This document shows, piece by piece, positions 46,954 through 55,667 of a stretch of DNA of 64,000 nucleotides; position 1 is the first letter of the stretch; each line of letters opens with the position of its first letter. The notes below the pieces were generated by a model that was given only the letters and a program-made list of their open reading frames with translations, did not search any database and was not told the origin of the DNA. The position numbers and the translations under genes were made by a program. Where the stretch lies: assembly GCF_004321985.1 (NCBI RefSeq), contig NZ_SCQN01000046.1, forward strand, positions 248,001-312,000, read 5' to 3'. This DNA comes from Castellaniella sp. (GTDB taxonomy: Bacteria > Pseudomonadota > Gammaproteobacteria > Burkholderiales > Burkholderiaceae_B).

Positions 46954-46980
46954 AAGGGTGCTCTGTTGAGCACCCTTTTT
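46954..46980 (+). terminator. Rho-independent terminator of the atp operon
   Basis: AAGGGTGCTC (46954-46963) pairs with GAGCACCCTT (46968-46977), loop TGTT, followed by a T-run. It lies 28 bp after the atpC stop. Confidence 0.92.
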
Positions 46981-47096
46981 GCTGTGGCCTCTCCCGAAAG
47001 CTCTTTGCAGCCCGTCGGGCCGCCAACCGTGGCGCACGGCTGGCACCCGTCTGCGCGTGGGGTTTGAGTAGGAGCCGCTGATCTGTTTGCTTATGT

Positions 47097-47289
47097 GGTG
47101 TTCGAGCCAGGGACTGCCCGGGGGCTACGGCCAGCGGCCCTGCGGGCTTTCCGGATCTGCCTCGTCCAGCGGGGCGTCATCACACGTCCTCACTGCGTTC
47201 CGGTGTGTGACGACGAAATCACCCCGCTTCCCTTCGTCAGCATCCGGCGCTGGCCTACCCGCCCCCGGGCAGTCCCTGGCCCGAACACC
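47097..47289. repeat. 193-bp palindromic repeat element, copy 1
   Basis: Terminal arms of 29 bp (47097-47125 and 47261-47289) are inverted repeats with one mismatch, beginning GGTGTTCG and ending GGGGGC at the inner side. Further inward, TACGGCCAGCG/CGCTGGCCTACC and AGCGGGG/CCCCGCT also pair, so nearly the whole element can fold on itself, with a TCACAC/GTGTGTGA tip region. The core of ~140 bp is almost the same as in copy 2 (54031-54225, inverted), while the arms differ between copies. No transposase is encoded. It resembles a MITE or a structured intergenic repeat. Confidence 0.9.
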
Positions 47290-47467
47290 GGAGGCGTTTC
47301 GTGCGGAGACCCCCTGAAGGAATGCCGGGCAATGCAGCAGCTCCTTACTCGCAGGGGAGCTGAGCTTCAAGGTGTGTGGTGTGCCCAGTCTGGCGGTATA
47401 TCCCCGCGAAGGCAGTGCGGCCGCTCCCAGCCCACGAGAGTTGATGGAGCCGCTTGACCAGCGTCTG

Positions 47468-47496
47468 TTCACTTCCTGATAGATCGATGATATATT
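47468..47496 (+). promoter_or_regulatory. Candidate promoter of the island's transport operon
   Basis: TTCACT (47468-47473), a 17-bp spacer and TATATT (47491-47496) lie 160 bp before the first permease gene, in a markedly AT-rich stretch (GATGATATATTAAAAAAATAC). Another -35-like TTGACC is at 47454-47459. The 47290-47657 stretch otherwise holds no gene; a long open frame through it has no family likeness. Confidence 0.45.
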
Positions 47497-47657
47497 AAAA
47501 AAATACTAACCTGATGGTCTGGGCTTCGTGCCGGGGCCTCGGTGCCTTCACCGTTCGTGTGGATCTTCCGGAACAAACTGTCGGTTGGTCCGAGTCTGTC
47601 GTACAGGGGTTCGTTGCACGTATCGTTCACGCCTTAGAAGAAACCGGAGACGTTGCT

Positions 47658-48476
47658 GTGAGCAGCAAAAAACGGAATTTTGCCGATATTGCGCTGAAGG
47701 CCTGGGTGTTGGTCGGTTTCGTTTTCATCTCGTTTCCGTTGTTTCTGGTTGCCTGGCTGAGCTTTTTTACTGACCCGCTGTTGGCGCTGCCGCCTAGTGG
47801 GTATAGTTTTCACTGGTATTCCAGGATATTCATCGAGCCTCAGTTCTTCAACGGCTTTCTTCTGAGCCTGGAAGTTGCATTGATAGCCATGGTGGTCGGG
47901 TTGGCTGTGTCCATTCCTGCTGCGCTTGTGCTTGCCCGGTCGGAGCTCAGGGGAAAGCAGTTTCTGATGTACCTCCTGACGTCGCCCCTGATTGTGCCTT
48001 CCATCGTGATTGGCGCGTCGTTGTATGTCTCATTCATTCAACTGGAATATCTCTTTGACTGGTCGGTGATCGGGTCCACTCTGGGGCTGGGTGCCGCGCA
48101 CATATTGATCACCATCCCCTGGTGCGTGCGTCTTATCGTTGCAAATCTGTTGGGAGTAGATCTCTCCGTCGAGGAGGCATCCAGGAGCCTAGGTGCCACA
48201 CCCTTCGTCACTCTGTACAAGGTGACGATCCCGTTGATCTGGCCGGGAATCGTTGCTGCGGCTCTGTTCAGCTTCGTCATCAGTTTCGGGAATCTGGAAC
48301 TATCGCTGTTTCTCGTGGCGCCTGGACAGATCACTCTCCCGATCGCCATATTGGAGTATCTCGAATACAAGATCGATCCGACTATCGCCGCCGTCTCTGT
48401 CCTGCAGATACTTATTATTGGTGGTGGCCTGCTGATTACGAACAAATTTGTGCCTCTGGCGAGAGTGGTCAAGTAA
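47658..48476 (+). CDS. ABC transporter permease, PotC type
   Basis: A 272-residue inner-membrane permease with six hydrophobic segments. The binding-protein-dependent motif is EEASRSLGATPFVTLYKVTIPLIWPGI. GTG 47658 is chosen because CGGAGA lies ~8 bases upstream and the protein then starts with a normal short cytoplasmic end (SSKKRNFADIALKAWVLVGF). Related to spermidine/putrescine and opine-type transporters. First gene of the island operon. AGG/AGA codons are more common here than in neighbouring core genes. Confidence 0.85.
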   Translation: MSSKKRNFADIALKAWVLVGFVFISFPLFLVAWLSFFTDPLLALPPSGYSFHWYSRIFIEPQFFNGFLLSLEVALIAMVVGLAVSIPAALVLARSELRGKQFLMYLLTSPLIVPSIVIGASLYVSFIQLEYLFDWSVIGSTLGLGAAHILITIPWCVRLIVANLLGVDLSVEEASRSLGATPFVTLYKVTIPLIWPGIVAAALFSFVISFGNLELSLFLVAPGQITLPIAILEYLEYKIDPTIAAVSVLQILIIGGGLLITNKFVPLARVVK

Positions 48477-49528
48477 TGGCTAAAGTGCAACTGCGTGGGC
48501 TGCGAAAGACGTACGGCAATTTTGCCGCTGTGGATTCGATTGATCTGGATATATCCGATGGAGAGTTTCTGGTTTTTCTGGGGCCATCGGGCTGCGGGAA
48601 GACGACGACGCTCAGGATGATTGCCGGATTGGTCCAGCCAAGCTCCGGCAACATTTTTATCGGCGACCGGGACGTGACGGAGACACCCGTCCATCAGAGG
48701 AACATCGGTATCGTCTTTCAGAACTACGCATTGTTTCCGCACCTGACCGTGTATGAGAATGTCGCTTACGGTCTGCGGCGGCGCAGACTCGGAGAGGTTG
48801 CGATCCGGAAGAAAGTCGCCGATGTCCTGAGTCTAGTCCAGATGGAGGAGTTGTCCGAGCGGTATCCTAGGGCGCTGTCGGGTGGACAGCAGCAACGCGT
48901 TGCCATTGCTCGTGCGCTGGCTATTGAGCCGGACGTGCTGTTGTTGGATGAACCCCTGTCCAGCCTGGATGCCAAGCTGCGCCTCGGTGTGAGGCGTCAG
49001 ATTCGGGAGTTGCAGCACAAGCTAGGCATTACCACGATCCTGGTGACCCATGATCAAGATGAGGCCATGAGCATGGGCGACAGGCTTGCCGTCTTGAGTG
49101 CGGGAAAACTTCAGCAGATTGGCGAACCGCGGGAAATCTATCGCACGCCCGCCAACAGATTTGTGGCGGATTTCATCGGGACCGCGAATTTTTTCAGTGG
49201 GACAGTCGCCCAGGACAGGCGCTCGATCACCACGCCGTCAGGCCTTCAGCTGTTTTGTGCGGACGTGCTGCCTGGCGTGACCAATGTCATGGTCAGGCCT
49301 GAAGCCATCCGGCTGTCGGCGGCGGTGTCCAAGGACCGTAGTGAGATCCATGGGGACGTGATCGACATCTCATATCTGGGGCCGGTCGCGGACGTCTTCG
49401 TCAGACTCCAGAGCGGTGATGTGATTACTGTGAGGGTGGACAGCTTGTGGGCGGATACAGCCAACATCGTTGCTCATTCTGAGATCGCAGTACGGATTCC
49501 TGAGGAAGCGATTGTGGTGATTTCTTAG
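48476..49528 (+). CDS. ABC transporter ATP-binding protein, PotA type
   Basis: A 350-residue ATPase. Walker A is GPSGCGKTTT, the signature is LSGGQQQRVAIARALAIEPDVLLLDEPLSSLDAKLR, and the switch His is in LVTHDQDEAMSMGDRLAVL. A C-terminal TOBE domain (~from residue 245; FIGTANFFSGTVAQD, MVRPEAIRLS, ISYLGPVADVFVRL) is typical of PotA/FbpC-like importers. Its ATG overlaps the permease stop (TAATG). Confidence 0.92.
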   Translation: MAKVQLRGLRKTYGNFAAVDSIDLDISDGEFLVFLGPSGCGKTTTLRMIAGLVQPSSGNIFIGDRDVTETPVHQRNIGIVFQNYALFPHLTVYENVAYGLRRRRLGEVAIRKKVADVLSLVQMEELSERYPRALSGGQQQRVAIARALAIEPDVLLLDEPLSSLDAKLRLGVRRQIRELQHKLGITTILVTHDQDEAMSMGDRLAVLSAGKLQQIGEPREIYRTPANRFVADFIGTANFFSGTVAQDRRSITTPSGLQLFCADVLPGVTNVMVRPEAIRLSAAVSKDRSEIHGDVIDISYLGPVADVFVRLQSGDVITVRVDSLWADTANIVAHSEIAVRIPEEAIVVIS

Positions 49529-49606
49529 GAACCCAGGCACCAGCACGCCTCTCCGGTAAGAGAAGGTACAGGCAGTTTTCCTTAATCAGTGGCAGGAGAC
49601 ATAAAA

Positions 49607-50650
49607 ATGGAAGCAAAACTTTCGCGTCGCCAATTCAACGCCCTTATCGGAGCCGCCGCGCTGGGCACCGTGGGCAGCGCATTCGCCCAAGCGAAACCAG
49701 GCGGCAAGCTGGTCGTCGGAACCTGGGGCGGGGATTACGGGAAATTTGTGCGTGAGTACATCGTGGCGCCTTACCTGGATCCCAAGGGAATCACCACCGC
49801 CTTCGCGCTGGATCAGACATCACCGCGCCTGCTCAAGAATCTGGCGGAGAAGCGGCTGAAGCATGGGTCCATGGATGTCACCGCGTTGACGTTCGACACC
49901 ATGTATCAGGTCTGGAAGAACGGTGGCCTGATGGGATTGGATCACAGTCGCATTCCAGCATATGGCGGCGTTCTGGATTTTCTGAAGAATCCCTACGCTG
50001 TGCCTCATATCTACACGGGTCGCGTAATACTGTATAACCCTGAAAAGGTTAATCCGGCCCCGACGTCATACGCTGATCTGTGGGATCCGAAATACGCCAA
50101 CAAGGTCGGAGTCATCGATATCCAGTATCAGACGACCATCGAATCCGCCGCGCTGATCAGCGGCGGTTCCATGAGCAATTTCGAGCCGGGCAAGGCGAAG
50201 CTGCTGGAACTCAAGAAACAGGGTGTGAAGGTCTATCCGACCAACGAGGCGATGGGTCAGGCCTTGGCCACCGGAGAGTGCTGGATGTGCATCATGTGGC
50301 TGGCGCGTGGGAGACAATGGCAGCAGGATGGAGCACCCATCAAGGTCGCCTACCCCAAGGAAGGGGTCGTGGTATATGGGAACGGCTTTGGTATCTTGAA
50401 GAACGCCAGAAACGTGGACGCGGCGTACGCGTTCCTGAATGCGTCATTGGAGAAGCAGGCCCAGATATCCTTTGCGGAGCATATGGGTTACATCCCGCCC
50501 GTAAAGGGCGACGTACTGTCGGCTGATCTTGCAAAGAGAGTCGATGTCCCCGAGAGCGAAAAGAGCAAGGTGATCAACCGAGACTACGATTATCTGTTGA
50601 AGAACGATGCACAGCTGCGAGATTGGTGGAACAAGGAGTTCAAAGGGTAA
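49607..50650 (+). CDS. Tat-exported ABC substrate-binding protein, PotD-like
   Basis: A 347-residue periplasmic binding protein. The N-terminus has a twin-arginine signal (SRRQFNALIGAAALGTVGSAFAQ), so it is exported folded. The mature part shows SBP_bac_8/PotD-like pattern (GGKLVVGTWGGDYGKFVREYIVAPYLDPKGI; TGRVILYNPEKVNPAPTSYADLWDPKYANKVGV). ATG 49607 has AGGAG 8 bases upstream. It lies between the ATPase and the second permease gene. Substrate unknown; the following genes point to a proline-like or acylated amino compound. Confidence 0.88.
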   Translation: MEAKLSRRQFNALIGAAALGTVGSAFAQAKPGGKLVVGTWGGDYGKFVREYIVAPYLDPKGITTAFALDQTSPRLLKNLAEKRLKHGSMDVTALTFDTMYQVWKNGGLMGLDHSRIPAYGGVLDFLKNPYAVPHIYTGRVILYNPEKVNPAPTSYADLWDPKYANKVGVIDIQYQTTIESAALISGGSMSNFEPGKAKLLELKKQGVKVYPTNEAMGQALATGECWMCIMWLARGRQWQQDGAPIKVAYPKEGVVVYGNGFGILKNARNVDAAYAFLNASLEKQAQISFAEHMGYIPPVKGDVLSADLAKRVDVPESEKSKVINRDYDYLLKNDAQLRDWWNKEFKG

Positions 50651-50688
50651 GTCACCTCCCGATCCGTCATTCTTCATACGAGTAGACC

Positions 50689-51540
50689 GTGCGAAAACAT
50701 ATCACAGCCTCGGCGATGCTGACGCCATCGCTCTTTCTGGTCGTGCTGGTTCTGATCATGCCGCTCGGGCTACTCGCGCGTTATAGCCTCAACGCTTTTG
50801 TACCAGGGCAATTCATGGTGGATGCACTCACCTCCACGAACTACCTGCAGTCCTTCACAGATCCGTACTATCGCCAGATCCTGTTGCTGACCGTCCTCAT
50901 GTCGGTTGGGGTGACGATTGCCTGCCTGGTGATCGGATTTCCGATGGCGCGATTCCTTGCCAGGACGAATTCCAGATACAAGAGCCTGCTGATGCTGGCG
51001 ATCATCATGCCGCTCTTCGTGGGCAACGCGGTGAGGGCGGCGGGGTGGATGGTCGCGTTTGGGCAAGAAGGCCTTGTCAACAGGATATTGCTGTTTTCCG
51101 GGCTGATACACACGCCGATTCAGATGATGTACACGACTTCCGCTGTTTTCGTCGGTATCGTGTCGATCAACCTGTCGTTTGTCGTCTTGACACTCCAGAG
51201 CGTTCTGGAAGGCCTTAATCCTTCGATCGAAGAGGCATCTCTCAGCCTGGGCGCAAATCGCTTTGACACCTGGCGCCTGGTGGTGATTCCGATGGCCATG
51301 CCCGGTATCGCGGCCGCATCGATACTGTGCCTGATTCTGACCATGAATGCCTATGCGACTCCCGTACTGTTGGGTGGACCGAATTTCATGATGATGGCGC
51401 CAGCCGTTGCTGATCAGGTTTTATTGCAAAGTAATTGGCCCATGGGGGCGGCACTGTCCTTTGTCCTGATCTTGACGACGATCGTCCTGACTGCACTGAC
51501 TTACTGGTATTTGAAGCGCAGGACAGTCGGGGCCATTTAG
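50689..51540 (+). CDS. ABC transporter permease, PotB type
   Basis: A 283-residue permease with six hydrophobic segments and the motif EEASLSLGANRFDTWRLVVIPMAMPGI. It begins with GTG 50689. With the PotC-type gene it forms the membrane pair of the importer. Ends 9 bp before the racemase-family gene, so they are co-transcribed. Confidence 0.88.
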   Translation: MRKHITASAMLTPSLFLVVLVLIMPLGLLARYSLNAFVPGQFMVDALTSTNYLQSFTDPYYRQILLLTVLMSVGVTIACLVIGFPMARFLARTNSRYKSLLMLAIIMPLFVGNAVRAAGWMVAFGQEGLVNRILLFSGLIHTPIQMMYTTSAVFVGIVSINLSFVVLTLQSVLEGLNPSIEEASLSLGANRFDTWRLVVIPMAMPGIAAASILCLILTMNAYATPVLLGGPNFMMMAPAVADQVLLQSNWPMGAALSFVLILTTIVLTALTYWYLKRRTVGAI

Positions 51541-51549
51541 AGGGACCAG

Positions 51550-52587
51550 ATGAGATCCGACAAAGTAATTCACGTCGTACGGTGCCATGCCGCGGGGGAA
51601 GTGGGCGATGTGATCGTTGGGGGCGTGAGTCCGCCTCCCGGAGAAACGCTGTGGGAACAGCGAAAGTGGATTCACGAGGATGGCACGCTCAGGAATTTCG
51701 TGCTCAATGAACCGCGGGGTGGTGTGTTCAGGCATGTGAATCTGCTGGTTCCACCCAAGAATCCCAAGGCTGCAATGGGCTGGATCATCATGGAACCAGC
51801 CCATACTCCTCCCATGTCGGGTTCCAATTCGATTTGTGTCGCGACGGTTCTTCTGGAAACGGGAATCGTCGCCATCCAGGAACCGGTGACGCGCTTTTCT
51901 CTGGAAGCTCCAGGTGGGCTTGTGGAGGTTGAGGCGCACTGTTCGAACGGCGCCGCGGACTCCGTCAAGATATTCAACCGCCCGTCTTTCTGTGCTGCGA
52001 TGGATAAGGACCTGGAAGTGGCCGGGCTAGGCACCTTGAAGGTGGATATCGCCTATGGAGGCGACAGTTTCGTCATTACCGATGCGCGTTCGCTCGGCTT
52101 TTCCCTGGTGCCGTCGGAAGCCCGGGATCTTGCCGAGGTCGGCATGAAGATACGCGCCGCAGCGACCGATCAATTCGGGTTTCAGCACCCTGACCATCCG
52201 GATTGGGCGCACATATCGTTTTGCCAGATCGCGGGTCCAGTCGGTAAGGAGGACAGCATCCTGACGGGATGCAGCGCCGTTGCCATAGAGCCCGGGAAGC
52301 TGGATCGGTCCCCGTGCGGTACGGGTTGTTCCGCGCGCATGGCGGTCATGTATGCCAGGGGCCAGATGCGGGTGGGTGACTACTATGTCGGCACATCGCT
52401 CATAGGGTCCCGGTTCACCTGCAGGGTCGAATCTGAAATCAATGTCCACGGCATGAGGGCGATCCTGCCAAGCATCTCGGGCCGAGCCTGGATAACCGGG
52501 ACCGCACAGCTCATGCTGGATCCGACGGATCCCTGGCCACAGGGATACAGGCTTTCGGATACATGGCCGGATTTACTTCTGAAATAG
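51550..52587 (+). CDS. Proline racemase-superfamily enzyme with Ser/Cys active pair
   Basis: A 345-residue member of the proline racemase / 4-hydroxyproline epimerase / trans-3-hydroxyproline dehydratase superfamily. The start [21 protein letters not shown] and the motif [17 protein letters not shown] are typical, but the first catalytic Cys (usual MCGH) is Ser here; the second Cys is kept ([14 protein letters not shown]). Enzymes with changed pairs can be epimerases or dehydratases on hydroxyprolines or related compounds, so the reaction is open. It lies in the importer operon before the amidohydrolase gene. Confidence 0.85.
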   Translation: MRSDKVIHVVRCHAAGEVGDVIVGGVSPPPGETLWEQRKWIHEDGTLRNFVLNEPRGGVFRHVNLLVPPKNPKAAMGWIIMEPAHTPPMSGSNSICVATVLLETGIVAIQEPVTRFSLEAPGGLVEVEAHCSNGAADSVKIFNRPSFCAAMDKDLEVAGLGTLKVDIAYGGDSFVITDARSLGFSLVPSEARDLAEVGMKIRAAATDQFGFQHPDHPDWAHISFCQIAGPVGKEDSILTGCSAVAIEPGKLDRSPCGTGCSARMAVMYARGQMRVGDYYVGTSLIGSRFTCRVESEINVHGMRAILPSISGRAWITGTAQLMLDPTDPWPQGYRLSDTWPDLLLK

Positions 52588-52633
52588 TTCAAGCTCGTGG
52601 CTGTCGTTCATAAATTGTGAAGGAGATTCGCAT

Positions 52634-53863
52634 ATGTCTTTCTTGTTCAAGGGTGGAAGATTCCTGAATCCGAGATTGGATACTCTTCAGGACGGCATTG
52701 AGATCTTGGTCGAAGGCGGCAAGATACGGGAGGTCTCGGACCACCCGATCAAGTCTTCATCGGCTCAGGTGATTGACCTGGGCGGTAAGGTCATCATGCC
52801 CGGCCTCATAGACTGCCACATCCATGTCTTCCTGACCGAGGTGAATTTCGCCTACCTGGAGGATGTGCCGCTCACGATGCTGACGGCGCAGGCGGGGATG
52901 CTGATGCGCAACATGCTGATGCGCGGATACACGACTGTTCGCGACACAGGTGGCGCCGATGCCGGGATTCGCGATGCGGTTGCACATGGCCTGATGCTTG
53001 GCCCCAGGCTGTTCGTGGCAGGTGCCCCGGTCAGTCAGACCGGTGGGCATGGCGATTTCCGCAAGAGGACGCAGTCCAGGTTTGAATGCAAGTGCTGTTC
53101 CGCTCTAGCCTTCAACGCGCGGGTCGCGGATGGTGTGTCGGACGTGATCAAGGCTGTCAGAGACGAACTGCGCAAGGGCGCTGATCACATCAAGATCATG
53201 TGTTCCGGTGGGGTCGCCTCTCAGAGCGACCCGCTGGAGAGCGTGCAGTACCGGCTGGATGAGATTGAAGCCGCTTGCGAGGAAGCCGATCGGTGGGGGA
53301 AGTATGTGAGTGCCCATGCCTATTCGGCGGAAGCCGTCAGGCGCGCGGTATCGTGCGGGGTGCGGACCATCGAGCACGGGAACCTGATGGATGAGGACAC
53401 CGCTGCGCTGATGGCTGAAAAGGGTGCATTCCTGGTGCCGACCCTGGTTGCGTACGATTCCATGAAGCGGCGTGGGAAGGATTTCGGTATGACCGAGTAC
53501 AGCCTGAGGAAGAACAAGACGGTGATCGAAGGAGGCTTGCGCTCTCTGGAAATGTGCCGCAAGGCTGGGGTGGAAATTGGCTTTGGAACTGACCTGCTGG
53601 GCCAGTTGCAGAATGATCAGAGCCGTGAATTTCTCATTCGGAGCGAGGTACTGAGTCCTGCCGAAGTCATCCGATCCGCCACGATCACCAATGCGCGCAT
53701 CGTCCGCCAGGAGGGCTTGCTCGGCGAACTAGTTCCGGATGCGTATGCCGATCTCATCGTGGTCGAAGGCAATCCGCTGCAGGATCTGAACCTCTTTCAG
53801 GACGAGGGCGCTCATATCCCCTTCATCATGAAGGAAGGGGTGCCTGTCAAAAACACCCTCTAG
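52634..53863 (+). CDS. Metal-dependent amidohydrolase (imidazolonepropionase/prolidase-like)
   Basis: A 409-residue amidohydrolase. The metal motif is GLIDCHIHVFLTE, the bridging Lys is probably in ADHIKIMCSGG, with His ligands in VSAHAYSAEAVRRAV and TIEHGNLMDEDTAA, and the catalytic Asp in IGFGTDLLG. This layout is that of the Xaa-Pro/Xaa-Arg dipeptidase and N-acyl amino-acid hydrolase branch of the superfamily. The N-terminal beta domain and the C-terminal DAYADLIVVEGNPLQDL signature are complete. Last gene of the island operon. Confidence 0.87.
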   Translation: MSFLFKGGRFLNPRLDTLQDGIEILVEGGKIREVSDHPIKSSSAQVIDLGGKVIMPGLIDCHIHVFLTEVNFAYLEDVPLTMLTAQAGMLMRNMLMRGYTTVRDTGGADAGIRDAVAHGLMLGPRLFVAGAPVSQTGGHGDFRKRTQSRFECKCCSALAFNARVADGVSDVIKAVRDELRKGADHIKIMCSGGVASQSDPLESVQYRLDEIEAACEEADRWGKYVSAHAYSAEAVRRAVSCGVRTIEHGNLMDEDTAALMAEKGAFLVPTLVAYDSMKRRGKDFGMTEYSLRKNKTVIEGGLRSLEMCRKAGVEIGFGTDLLGQLQNDQSREFLIRSEVLSPAEVIRSATITNARIVRQEGLLGELVPDAYADLIVVEGNPLQDLNLFQDEGAHIPFIMKEGVPVKNTL

Positions 53864-53865
53864 TC

Positions 53866-53955
53866 TTGTTGCTAGCCCAGTTGATAAGCCGTGAGGTGGA
53901 TGCCTACCTGGCGGCGGATCGGCGGGAGTTCGCCTTGCCGGAGATAAGGGCGTGA
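53866..53955 (+). pseudogene. Possible 3' remnant of an unknown gene
   Basis: A short open stretch of 29 codons directly after the amidohydrolase stop reads like a protein end (LISREVDAYLAADR, then REFALPEIRA and TGA), with the codon use of core genes. It has no start or upstream body. It may be the tail of a gene cut when the island came in. The parent family is not recognised. Confidence 0.3.
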
Positions 53956-54030
53956 TTCCACGTGGCCCATGGCGGGTCTGAACAGCATGCCTGACACGGG
54001 GTGTTCGGGCCTTGATCCATCTGCTCATGT

Positions 54031-54225
54031 GGTGCTCAGGCCAAGGGGTGCCCCGGGGGCGGGTAGGCCAGCGCCGGATGCTGACGAAGGGAAGCGGGAG
54101 GATTTCGTCGTCACACACCGGAACGCAGTGAGGACGTGTGACGGCGCCCCGCTGGACGAGGCAGATCCGGAAAGCCCGCAGGGCCGCTGGCCGTAGCCCC
54201 CGGGGCACCCCTTGGCCTGAGCACT
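54031..54225. repeat. ~194-bp palindromic repeat element, copy 2 (inverted)
   Basis: Arms of ~30 bp (54031-54060 and 54196-54225) are inverted repeats that differ only at the outermost base. The core matches copy 1 (47097-47289) almost base for base in the opposite orientation, but the arms have their own shared sequence (CCAAGGGGTGCCCC instead of CCAGGGACTGCCC). A 12-bp piece like copy 1's outer arm (GGTGTTCGGGCC, 54000-54011) lies just outside. The 53956-54292 gap holds nothing else. Confidence 0.9.
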
Positions 54226-54292
54226 GGGTCTGTGCTGGGGGGAGTCCCGTACGCCATTGAATCTGTGGCGCTTCTCTTGGGTCGGACTCGTG

Positions 54293-55636
54293 TCAAATGG
54301 GCGCCCCCCGCAGCCGGTATCCCGCGAACAGCACCCCTACCCACACCGGCAGCACATACGCCGCCAGCCGGGTGTCGTCCAGTTGCGTCATCAGCGCCAC
54401 TACGCCCAGCAGGAAAGCCACGCACAGATAATTGGTCCAGGGATGCCAGGGCGACGGGAACAACAGTTGCTTGCCCACATGCGCCCGCCGGAACTTGAGG
54501 TGCACCAGCACGATCATCAGCCAGGTAAGGGCAGCCGCGGCCGTCGCCACGGCCATTACCTGCATGAAAGCGCCTTTCGGCACCAGGAAATTGATCACCA
54601 CGATGGCCAGCGTGCATGCGCACGAGAACAGAATGCCCACCCACGGTACGTGATGGCTACTCAGGCGCAGGAACATCCGGGGTGCGTTGCCCTGTTCAGC
54701 CAGGCTGTAGAGCATGCGGCCGTTGCTGTACATGCCGCTGTTGTAGACCGAAATCGCGGCGCTCAACACGACCAGATTCAGGATATCCGGCGCGGCCGGA
54801 ATGCCCAGCCTTGAGAAGATCAGGACGAACGGGCTGCCCTGCATGCCGATTTCGTTCCAGGGGTACAGGATCACCAGTACCGCCAGGGCACCGACGTAGA
54901 AAATCAGGATGCGCCAGATCACCTGGTTGGTGGCGCGCGGGATGCTGCGGCGTGGATCGTCGGCTTCGCCGGCCGTGATGCCGATGAGTTCCGTACCACC
55001 AAAGGAGAACATCACGACAACCAGCGACAGCAGCAGGCCGTGCACGCCGTTGGGCAGAAAGCCCCCATGGGCCCAGAGGTTGCTCAGCCCCGCAGCCTTG
55101 TGATCGATGCCGCCGATGATCAGCACCACCCCCAGCAGGATCATGCCGATGATGGCGGCGATCTTGATGAAGGCGAGCCAGAATTCGCTCTCGCCGTAGG
55201 ACCGGACGTTGAGCAGGTTCAAAGCAGTGACGGCCACCAGCACGATGAGCGCGCTGGCCCATGATGGAAAGTCGGGCAGCCAGTAGGAGACGTAAATCCC
55301 GACGACCGACAGCTCCGCCATGCTGACCAGCACATACAGCAGCCAGTAGTTCCATCCAGACAAAAAGCCCGCGAAGCCGCCCCAGTGGCGGTAGGCGAAG
55401 TAACTGAAGGCGCCGGCTACAGGTTCTTCGGTGGACATTTCCCCCAGCATGCGCATGATCAGGTAGATGACCAGGCCGCCGATCAGGTAGGACAGGATGA
55501 TCCCCGGACCCACAAGTCGAATCGAGGCTGCAGAGCCGTAGAACAGGCCGGTGCCGATGGCACCGCCCAGGGCGATCATCTGGATGTGGCGGTTCTTCAG
55601 GCTGCGCGAAAGCGCCTCTGGAGGGGGTGGCGACAT
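54293..55636 (-). CDS. APC-family amino-acid permease (AroP/ProY type)
   Basis: A 447-residue secondary transporter with about 12 membrane segments. The AAT-family start is SRSLKNRHIQMIALGGAIGTGLFYGSAASIRLVGPGIILSYLIGG, and the conserved GESEFWLAFIKIAAIIGMI and FSFGGTELIGITAGEADDP segments follow. AroP, PheP, ProY and GABA permeases share these. It lies 31 bp downstream of trpC on the same strand, so it is probably in the trpGDC transcript. That favours an aromatic amino-acid role, but the proline-linked island on its other side leaves proline possible. Confidence 0.85.
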   Translation of the reverse strand: MSPPPPEALSRSLKNRHIQMIALGGAIGTGLFYGSAASIRLVGPGIILSYLIGGLVIYLIMRMLGEMSTEEPVAGAFSYFAYRHWGGFAGFLSGWNYWLLYVLVSMAELSVVGIYVSYWLPDFPSWASALIVLVAVTALNLLNVRSYGESEFWLAFIKIAAIIGMILLGVVLIIGGIDHKAAGLSNLWAHGGFLPNGVHGLLLSLVVVMFSFGGTELIGITAGEADDPRRSIPRATNQVIWRILIFYVGALAVLVILYPWNEIGMQGSPFVLIFSRLGIPAAPDILNLVVLSAAISVYNSGMYSNGRMLYSLAEQGNAPRMFLRLSSHHVPWVGILFSCACTLAIVVINFLVPKGAFMQVMAVATAAAALTWLMIVLVHLKFRRAHVGKQLLFPSPWHPWTNYLCVAFLLGVVALMTQLDDTRLAAYVLPVWVGVLFAGYRLRGAPI

Positions 55637-55667
55637 GGGCTTGAAAAGGCCTTTCCCGGGCGATCGC

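Noticed and set aside
47095-47457. Protein-coding frame through the palindromic element
   Set aside because: The same peptide (RGLRPAALRAFRICLVQRG) is read in both element copies, but only because the DNA is repeated; no start signal, and arms vary in ways that follow pairing rather than codons.
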